A DNA stretch of 28,754 bases from Pelargonium tetragonum (Eukaryota; Streptophyta; Magnoliopsida; Geraniales; Geraniaceae). Within the stretch, counting starts at the first letter, position 1. The number at the start of each line of letters is the position of its first letter. A model generated the notes under the pieces. It ran no database searches and was not told where the DNA came from. It worked only from the letters and a program-made list of their open reading frames with translations. A program made the translations under genes and the position numbers. Positions 22,145 to 28,754 of this stretch are shown one piece after another. The DNA is taken from NCBI GenBank assembly GCA_036897445.1, contig JAYMTL010000184.1, positions 1 to 28,754 on the forward strand. The letters run 5' to 3'.

Positions 22145-22330
22145 GATTTAGGGGGTATTCCTCATGCCCTATGTTGCTTATCAGAGGATTGAAACTTAGG
22201 AGATAATGAATCCTTCTTACCGACTTAAAACCCTTTTAAGAGGTTAATGCTTAATAATATATCTTGAGTTGAGTATACCATATTACACTAGGACCAACAT
22301 CAAAAAAACAAAAACGGGTTCTTAAAATAT
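22145..22330 (+). repeat. Dispersed repeat R, copy 4
   Basis: Blocks in order: CTCATGCCCTATGTTGCTTATC, AATCCTTCTTACCGACT (22209-22225), AGAGGTTAATGC (22239-22250), TATATCTTGAG, ATTACACTAGG (22282-22292) and an A-rich segment ending CGGGTTCTTAAAATATAAAAA. All have counterparts in copies 2 and 3. Divergence among copies implies an old family. I cannot name it. Nothing in it resembles tRNA, 5S rRNA or group I intron core elements closely enough to claim. Confidence 0.6.
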
Positions 22331-24070
22331 AAAAAAGACTTTTGGTTCAAAAACTTCAAGAATTAGCTAATCCAGAGGAAACCTAACAATCTCGAAATAT
22401 CCAAAATGCTTTTAACTTCATTTACTTGAGCTTTAGCGCCTTCTCTAATACTCCTCTTTATTTTATTTATAACCAAAAACTGGAAAAACTAAGTTCTACT
22501 TCAATTCTTTACAGCAATGTCAGCTTTCGCTCCTGGAATTCATTATCTATCTTGAACACCTTTTACCAGTTTACAAGCTATCCTGCAATACAGAATACAA
22601 AACTGTATAAGGAAATAGAAGATGGTTTCTGTAACTCCTTTATCTGTTATCCCCTTAGATTAGAATGAGTTATCCTAAATACTAAATAGTAACACTGGCT
22701 TACAAGGACATTAATTAGCAATGAAAGATACAATCGGAAAGTTACCTCTAAGAACTTCGTACCTTAGCAATACAAACCCCGAATACAAAAACAAATCCTC
22801 TGAATCTAGTTCAAGTTAAGGAATACTCTCCTTTATTGGTATTGGCTATCTATCTCACTCAATGCTACAATACATATCCTAGTAAGGGAATAGACTCTCC
22901 TTTCCAAGAAGACAAAATACATCTAATACTCCAGAACCTGCTAAACCCGATAGACCAGTATCAGATCCGTATTCTCCTAAGACTAAGGAAGAGAGCCTTG
23001 CAACAAATAGAATCAGTTACTTAGTTTACCTGTATATTCAATTAGACATGAAACTCTAAGCTCATAAGCCGCCTATATCATAAACTCTAAAGGTATGAAT
23101 ACTAATACAAATTGGTTTATCGGATTATCTCCTTTAAACTAAGAAACCGAGGTATCGAAGATAAGATAATTGACTATCATAAACTCATGATTAAGAGCTA
23201 CATTCATCCCCTTCTATCCTAATTAGGAATTTACTTCAATCAAGACTCTCCATGCTAAAACAAAGATTTTAGAGAATCTTATCTTCGATACCTCGCCTCG
23301 CTTTCCATAGAATTTCTAAGAGTTTAGGAACTTAACAACAGATATATCGGCTTACAGAATACCAGGAATTCACAACTACTAAACTGTAACCTCCTTTATA
23401 AGATTAAGGAATTCAATTTAGATGCTCTTATCCTTTACCCTTTACCTAGAATACAAGACACATATTCCATGCATTAAGACTTAGGATTAGGATTAACAGA
23501 TAGAAGAAAGTTCTCTACTCTAGCTTCAAGATAAACTTTCCTAGCTACAACCAAGAATACATTCATTGCACTATCTTAAACAACAGGAACTCTTTTCTTT
23601 GAAGCAATTGTGCTTGCCCTTAACAAACCCAAAATACAATAAAGAAAGAGGGAATTCATAGAACTCTTGGAAGATTCTTCAAGGAAAACTCTTCTTCCCA
23701 ATACCTGAAATAGCTCATAAGCTGTATTTATACTCGAATACTAATAACTAGAATCTGTGTTCTCCTAAATTAAATATATATATTCCATTAGATCTTGAAT
23801 CCTTTTCCGGCGTACGCACAAGAATACAATTCATAAGTTGTGTAACTACCGAAACTCTTTGAGGAATACTCGAATAACTTGAAGTGTGGGCCCGACTCAA
23901 TAGGAGCCAAATCCCGATTTTTAAGAATGGCTTGCTAAACGGGAACTTGAGATCTTTTTACTTTACAATATAGGGTAAACCAGAAAAGTCTAATTCTACC
24001 AAGGAATCCCAGGGCCTCCCTGTTATGTCTTAATTTCTTAGCTACTAAATAGGATTTAGGTACCAATAGG
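22331..24070. other. C-rich non-coding part of the island
   Basis: C exceeds G by about two to one on sampled lines (22381-22440 and 23581-23640). Open frames of 80 codons (22426-22668) and 62 codons (22836-23024) occur on the + strand, but have no recognisable features and are of chance length. A 20-bp inverted repeat (23148-23295) is the one clear structure. The texture reverts to the G-containing type of the rest of the window near 23.9-24.1 kb. Confidence 0.45.
23148..23295. repeat. 20-bp perfect inverted repeat with 108-bp interior
   Basis: CGAGGTATCGAAGATAAGAT at 23148-23167 is the exact reverse complement of 23276-23295. The 108-bp interior has no open frame or internal symmetry. No target-site duplication is apparent: AGAAAC lies to the left and CCTCGC to the right. 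It could be the two ends of a tiny non-autonomous DNA element, or a long stem-loop. The sequence does not decide between them. Confidence 0.9.
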
Positions 24071-24405
24071 CCAGAAGATAAGCGGCATAATTTCTTCTTT
24101 TTATCCCTTTTTACTATAAACCAGAATAATATTCTGGGATCCTTCTTCTGAATCAGTAAAGAACCCTATAAATAGAATAGAAAAAGGGAATGGAGTGGAA
24201 AACCACTTAATAGAGAAATTTAGATAAATCTTCCTTATTTAGCAGCCCGTATCTCCTACAAACTTTCTTTTTTAAAGCATCCTTTTTTGTAAATACTTTA
24301 TTATCTGGCAACACATTTTTCTTTTATAAGTTAAAAACTCACAGGTTCAAAAAGGGGGTGCCTTGGGTTCCTATAGAGAGCTTCGAAAAGCCGGGTCAAT
24401 AAAAT

Positions 24406-24702
24406 ATGACGGATTCAGACCAACCTTTATTTCTGACTTTTGGGATCTTAAGAGAAGTAAGTAAACAATTCATTTCCTCAAATTCTTTTAGCTGTTTTAA
24501 ATTCTTATTTCTCGACCTTAACCTGAGCCATTTTCTATTCAAGGGTCTTTGCTTATCCGGAACTTATAGTTCAGAATCAATCACTTTTAGTAGAAAGTTT
24601 TTAAGAGTTTTTAATTCTATTTTAGGTTATAATTTTAAAACTCTACAATGCAATAAATTCGGAAAAAGAAATGCTATATATACTGTTATATACTTACTGT
24701 GA
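24406..24702 (+). CDS. Hypothetical protein, 98 aa, ending at a palindromic hairpin
   Basis: ATG at 24406 opens a frame of 98 codons with an in-frame TAA just upstream (24400-24402), so the start cannot lie further out. The product begins MTDSDQPLFLTFGILREVSK, is rich in Phe, Leu and Ser with several Cys and basic residues towards the C-terminus, and ends IYTVIYLL. I see no signal or domain that I recognise. Its TGA stop (24700-24702) overlaps the first bases of a perfect 14-bp palindrome, the position where organelle transcripts often carry a stabilising 3' stem-loop. That placement is the main reason to list it. Length alone is within what I expect by chance in a window of this size and composition, so a chance frame beside a hairpin remains likely. 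Confidence 0.25.
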   Translation: MTDSDQPLFLTFGILREVSKQFISSNSFSCFKFLFLDLNLSHFLFKGLCLSGTYSSESITFSRKFLRVFNSILGYNFKTLQCNKFGKRNAIYTVIYLL

Positions 24703-24730
24703 ATAACCTATATTTGAATATAGGTTATTC
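24701..24730 (+). terminator. Perfect 14-bp stem-loop, possible 3'-end stabiliser
   Basis: GAATAACCTATATT (24701-24714) pairs perfectly with AATATAGGTTATTC (24717-24730) across TG. In RNA the closing pairs would open to a four-base loop and leave a 13-bp stem. It is the strongest hairpin I found in the window and begins inside the stop codon of the 98-codon frame. In organelles such structures usually protect 3' ends and do not stop the polymerase. Being palindromic it could serve either strand. Whether any transcript ends here is inference. Confidence 0.6.
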
Positions 24731-25063
24731 CTTAAATTCGACCTCTAGTACAATCTAAAATCCCCGACCTATCCAACGGAATGCTCCCGTATATTTTACA
24801 ATGAATAAGCACTGACTTATACAACAAGAATTAAGGCTGAAAAATTTTCACTAAAAGGACCCCTCTATAAACTTGTAGTTACGCTAAGCCTCGAAAGCAG
24901 CCTGTTCTATGACAGGAGGACTCTAAATTACTTAGAAAAGTGCCTTTATTCCCCTATTTGAAATGCCTAAAGGTGCCTTGTAGCAATGTCTTTTGGCAAG
25001 AGTTAGCAAGGGGTATTCCTTTTTGTCCTGCCACAGATTTAAATTTGGATATTAACTTTAGGG

Positions 25064-25088
25064 TTCATGCCTCTTTTCTAGGCATGAA
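25064..25088. other. 9-bp stem, 7-nt loop hairpin
   Basis: TTCATGCCT (25064-25072) pairs with AGGCATGAA (25080-25088) around CTTTTCT. It lies about 120 bases from the 3' end of tRNA-His, on the downstream side for the minus strand. It could mark a processing or 3'-end site of that transcript. There is no independent support. Confidence 0.5.
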
Positions 25089-25210
25089 AAAGGGCACTTC
25101 CCAAGTTTCGATTGAAAATGCCCCTTTTTAGTTGAAATGCGAATGGTCAGTGGAATCGTAGTACCTAGTAAAAAAGTCTTTTAAGTGTCTTTAAGCCCTC
25201 TCACACTTTG

Positions 25211-25284
25211 GTCGAATGACGGGGATCGAACCCGCGTATGGTAGATTCACAATCTACTGCCTTAACCACTTGGCAACATCCGCC
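25211..25284 (-). tRNA. trnH: tRNA-His(GUG)
   Basis: On the minus strand the acceptor strand GCGGATG (25283-25277) is preceded by an encoded G at 25284, the extra 5' G typical of tRNA-His. The D-arm GCC-AAGTGGTTAA-GGC, a perfect anticodon stem GTAGA/TCTAC with loop TTGTGAA (anticodon GTG; + strand CAC at 25248-25250), and the T-arm GCGGG-TTCGATC-CCCGT all fold. The 3' acceptor strand is CATTCGA followed by C. This gives a T-G wobble and a G1-A72 mismatch, while the extra 5' G can pair with the C at position 73, as histidyl-tRNA synthetase needs. CCA is not encoded as a triplet. It supplies histidine codon reading in the organelle. It resembles both plastid-derived and native plant-mitochondrial forms, so I cannot tell the source. 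It is the only intact-looking gene in the window. Confidence 0.95.
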
Positions 25285-25502
25285 CTTAGAAACGTTAGTT
25301 ACTTAGTAACGCTCATAAATTAACTTGACTATTTCTATATAAGCAATTACTTTGAAGCTCGATGATATAATAACTAGGTTTTTAATATTTAACCATAAAA
25401 TAGGTGAGACGCAATACCCACAAGGAAACTGTCTATAGCATGCGTAGTTATTTCTCATAGATAGAATGATTTTGAATTAAGGACCTCATATTATCGGGAT
25501 TG

Positions 25503-25561
25503 GGGCACGGTTTACAGAGGGCACGCAGCTATCTTCTTTCAAATATATAGAAGTGCTGCCC
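25503..25561. other. Imperfect hairpin next to a GGGCACG direct repeat
   Basis: GGGCACG occurs at 25503-25509 and again at 25519-25525. From the second copy, 25519-25537 pairs with 25549-25561 as GGGCA/TGCCC, GC/GC and CTTCT/AGAAG, with small bulges, around TTCAAATATAT. The block is G-richer than its surroundings and lies about 220 bases upstream of tRNA-His on that gene's strand. It may be a folded leader or a remnant of a structured RNA. I cannot assign it. Confidence 0.3.
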
Positions 25562-28500
25562 GTTACTCATCGGAAGAAAACCCCGGAACATTAAGAGTGA
25601 AATCTTGGAATCTACCATACATTATACACAAGACTTATTTTAAATACTATGAAGGAGGCCCCCTCAATCCGGGATCGGTTGACTAGTTCTGACTCTAGAT
25701 TGCTCTTTGAAGATTGGCATTTTGAGGTACTCTTGAGCGAGCTCTGGATCTCTAACCTTAAAGGGTTTCGAACCTATAGCAGGTGCATCTTACGGAGCAA
25801 GAGCTTTGATTCTAATGAGATCCAGTTGTGGAACTACTCAGAATTCCTACTAGCGGAATACAACCACTATTCATTACTATACTAATAAAAACCTTAATTA
25901 AGAAGCGAGTCTATACCCAAACCATAAGGATGTTGATTTTAGCAGGTTTTTGATTTATGCCAAGGTATTTTCTCGAAAGTTTATTGGTAGTAAGTAGGCT
26001 CTGTAGACTTTAATTCAGTAAAAGTATGATACCTATAGAGGTAAAGAAAGCTTCTTTTAGACGAGTAATGGGCCGTAGGGTAGGGTTCCTCTTAATTAAT
26101 TCTTAGAGTTCCCTTGGAAAAGGATTTTAATTTATCTTTAGTTTGTCTAATATACTTAGCGTTGTCTCTTCATAATGCCCTAAATTTCAGGGCTTTGCTC
26201 TAGGATCCCCTTGGGAGCAATTAAAAGCTATACTTTTGATCTTATATTTAATATCTTATCTGACCGGGCTCCTACGTGTTCTTTACAAGGTTCAACACAC
26301 CTATCTCTATGTAACTTAATAACAGGAGAGACTCGAAGTCTAATTTTAGCCTCACAGCAAAAAATTCAAATTATAGAATCTAAAAGCCAAAGGTAATAAG
26401 GGACTTATATCCTAGCCCTGAATGTAGGATCCTAAAAGTTTAACACCGAGCTCTGTAAATAAGGTTGCCTGTACGGGTAGTTTAGGAGAAAACATATTCA
26501 ATGCAAATGTAGCTTATTAAAAAGGGTTTTAGCAGTAAGTAAAACCTTGCGGAACTCCCTGGATAGAAAAGTAAGTTAAGAAGACGAAAGCCCGCTCTAG
26601 CTACAAGGTATTGTAGCCCCTTCTTACTCTGAGAAATTTTACAAAAACTTTATCGCTAAACCCTTAAAGGGTCTAACTTGCATTTTGTTCTATTATTAAA
26701 AAAAGTTTTAGGGCCGCAATTCGTACTCATAGAACTTTGAGAAACTTTTTTCTTATATTCTACTACAAATTAGAAAATATATTAGATTCGAGAATTTAGG
26801 GATCTCTTAGACTGTATAATACTCACTCATTTAAAATGGATCCTGTCACAAAAGCTACACTATCCTGATAAAGTGCCAAAAAATCTCCGGGTATTCCTCG
26901 TAAGAAGTAGCTAAGTTCTCCAGCGACTCATTCAAAGGATTCCATAGGACTTATACTACCTATATTTCTATATTCAACGGCACCGGGGGTGTTCCCTATC
27001 AAATACATATCAGTACCTTTAATCTTAGGGAATTTTTTTAGGGCAGTCGCAACGGATTAGTTATATTCTAACTTCGCTGTTTCAGGAACTCTATTTACGC
27101 CTATAATATCTAGCTTAGTTTATGACCTTAATTGCTACTTAGGATAATGGAATTTTTTAATAAGTGCAGTCGAGAGTCTTTCCGGTTATTCTTTAATACT
27201 TGATATAGGAAAAAGGATTTAATAGCCTTATGTCTAGAGAAACCCACTTAGATTAGAAATTTGTTTTATCCAAAAAATTTAGAATCTAATTAAGTCTTTT
27301 TGTCTTGAAATTTGGGAGAGGCTTCTTTTCGTAAGCTATAACACGGCCCGGGAACCTACATCTTTTGGATTTATACTCTAACTTAGCTTTCCGTGTAAGC
27401 CCGCGTCAACCGAGAAATACAACCTATAGCTACCGCTTATCTTAACATAATACGGAATCTTATTTAAAAGGTATGCAGTGCTTAGCCTTTAATTAGTAAT
27501 CAAAATATAGCAGTACTTTTCCATATCAAGGGAATCCATGGCATAAACCCCTGAAAAAGTGAAAGTTGTTTTCCTGTTGGTGTTGGCTATAACGTAAGTA
27601 GAGGGTACCCCTTAAACTATATAATCTTTCCTTTCCTCCTATACTACAGTCAGGTAGAACGCTTACCCTTGTACTAGACTGAAGAGACTATGACAAGGAC
27701 TTGAAAAGCTAAGAATCCCTAACAGAAGCGTACCCTTGTCCATTCTTTACTAACTTTAATAAGAATAGCCTTGTTTTTGAGTGAGACAGTCGATTGGCAA
27801 AGTCGCTGCCATGGAAAGGTACTACTTGACTAAGATTCGAAAGACTTTCTTGTATTAGAAAAGAACTGTGGGACTCGAACTCATGGCTTTCCATCACAAG
27901 AGTCAATTCTAAAAGAGTGCTTTTATAGATTCGTAAAATAGAACAAGGGAGGCTCTCTATTTAGATTTAGTCAAAGAATATATTTAATTACAAAGATTAA
28001 GGACCCATTTACTTAGGGTTTATGCGGGGTGCGCTTTGTTTTAGGGGGTTTGCGTAGTAAGTTCTAGGAGAAAAACTCTTTCCTTTTCGAATATCATAGG
28101 GGCGGCTCCCCTCTAAAGGTTAGACAAGAGAAGTTATAGAATCCTTTTAAGGTTAAAGTCAAGACCCTAAAAGTAATGTCACGGTGCAAGTAGAAGCCGA
28201 GGTATCCCGGGGTTAATGTCGAGCTTCGTGTGTAGTATTCGAATTTTTTATATTGGTTGGGTATGAGAAAAAGGCTAATTAGACTTCGTCGATACTCGTA
28301 TATTTTTAATATTTACAAAAGGTAAGCCGGTTTTTGCTTTAAAGGATTCCTTTAAGGAGGAGCCCCCTAGGAAAAATGAGAGGTTAGTTTTTAAAATGAC
28401 ACTCCCATATTATATTATAAAGGGAGAAAATGTCCGTTACTTTATAAGCTTGTAGTAGGGCTTTTTCTGCGTTGCTATCCTCCTCTCAATGGATAAAGAA

Positions 28501-28754
28501 GATTCAAGAGGTCAAGGAATACCAGAAATTTTTTATTAGTGAGTGCCTTCTTAAGTATTAGGCTTTTGGGATTCTTAAAGAATCCTTGTAAGTAGAAATG
28601 TTTTTTTAAGACCCGAATTATACCTTTTTCGTATGTTATTCTTTTAAATTCTATTGGCATGTACGTCAGGAGCTTCCGCATTTACAAATTCCTTGGAACA
28701 AGGACCCCTCTTAGAATTGAATGAATCATAGATAGCACTCAAAATATCTCGAAC
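25562..28754. other. Non-coding stretch, no gene seen
   Basis: The longest frame is 78 codons (25649-25885, +), of chance length and unrecognised. Within it CTGGATCTC (25744-25752) and GAGATCCAG (25817-25825) form a 9-bp inverted repeat around a TTCGAA-containing interior. This superficially suggests a tRNA but does not fold as one. A tRNA-like string on the minus strand near 27866-27878 likewise lacks supporting stems. Nothing else is visible to the end of the window. Confidence 0.5.

Noticed and set aside
22426-23024. 80- and 62-codon + strand frames in the C-rich island
   Set aside because: They are of chance length, and the composition bias lowers stop frequency. No motif is visible.
23480-23496. 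TTAGGATTAGGATTA, telomere-like
   Set aside because: Just over two imperfect units is far too short to mean anything.
24940-25131. 63-codon GTG-start frame before tRNA-His
   Set aside because: It relies on a GTG start, has no recognisable product, and overlaps a hairpin that better explains the local order.
25649-25885. 78-codon frame containing a 9-bp inverted repeat (CTGGATCTC/GAGATCCAG) that looks like a tRNA acceptor stem around a TTCGAA loop
   Set aside because: The T-arm does not pair, there is an 11-base excess before the 3' strand, and no anticodon arm forms on either strand. The frame itself is of chance length.
27855-27905. GAGTTCGAGTCCC string on the minus strand resembling a tRNA T-arm
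   Set aside because: Only three of five T-stem pairs form, and neither acceptor nor anticodon stem is present.
1-28754. CRISPR array, rRNA genes, virus-derived or retroelement sequence
   Set aside because: No regularly spaced short repeats, no rRNA signature strings and no recognisable capsid, polymerase or reverse-transcriptase residues were found on reading either strand.

Overview
The window looks like gene-poor organelle DNA from the green-plant lineage, most likely a large, expanded mitochondrial genome of a streptophyte (plant or charophyte alga). Two tRNA-type sequences support this. One is a clear tRNA-His(GUG) on the minus strand at 25211-25284. The other, at 5793-5856, has the acceptor, D-arm and T-arm sequence that I recall for plant-mitochondrial elongator tRNA-Met, but the anticodon loop is gone. 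G+C is roughly one third by hand counts on sample lines. No rRNA, no respiratory-chain gene, no ribosomal-protein gene and no complete intron core could be recognised. The species is not identifiable from this.

No protein gene is certain. The longest open frames are 98-99 codons. For 28.7 kb at about 65% A+T, read in six frames, I estimate a longest chance stop-free run of about 110 codons, so these are at chance level. The most defensible coding candidates stand out for other reasons. One is a very basic 62-residue frame on the minus strand (20443-20631) that has diverged relatives at 18779-18874 (-), 11365-11463 (+) and 19431-19470 (+). The other is a 98-residue frame (24406-24702) whose stop codon sits at the foot of a perfect 14-bp palindrome.

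Layout: 1-9.1 kb is AT-rich non-coding DNA with one perfect 70-bp tandem duplication (4554-4693) and the tRNA-Met relic. At 9.1-11.5 kb there is a low-complexity patch, then a C-rich, G-poor patch, then one member of the small basic family. 11.5-17.7 kb is featureless. About 17.8-24.1 kb is a compositional island, C-rich on the + strand. It holds several diverged copies of an unnamed dispersed repeat (two of them share an exact 34-nt block), three members of the basic family, a GC-richer block with three successive hairpins (19920-20060), and a 20-bp inverted repeat (23148-23295). 24.1-25.6 kb has the hairpin-ended ORF, further hairpins and tRNA-His. 25.6-28.75 kb is again non-coding.

The only genic function supported with confidence is histidine decoding by the tRNA. 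The island at 17.8-24.1 kb, where an unnamed repeat and an unnamed small basic reading frame co-occur twice in the same order, is the best candidate for something undescribed. It could be a decayed resident plasmid-like or selfish element, but that origin is inference.
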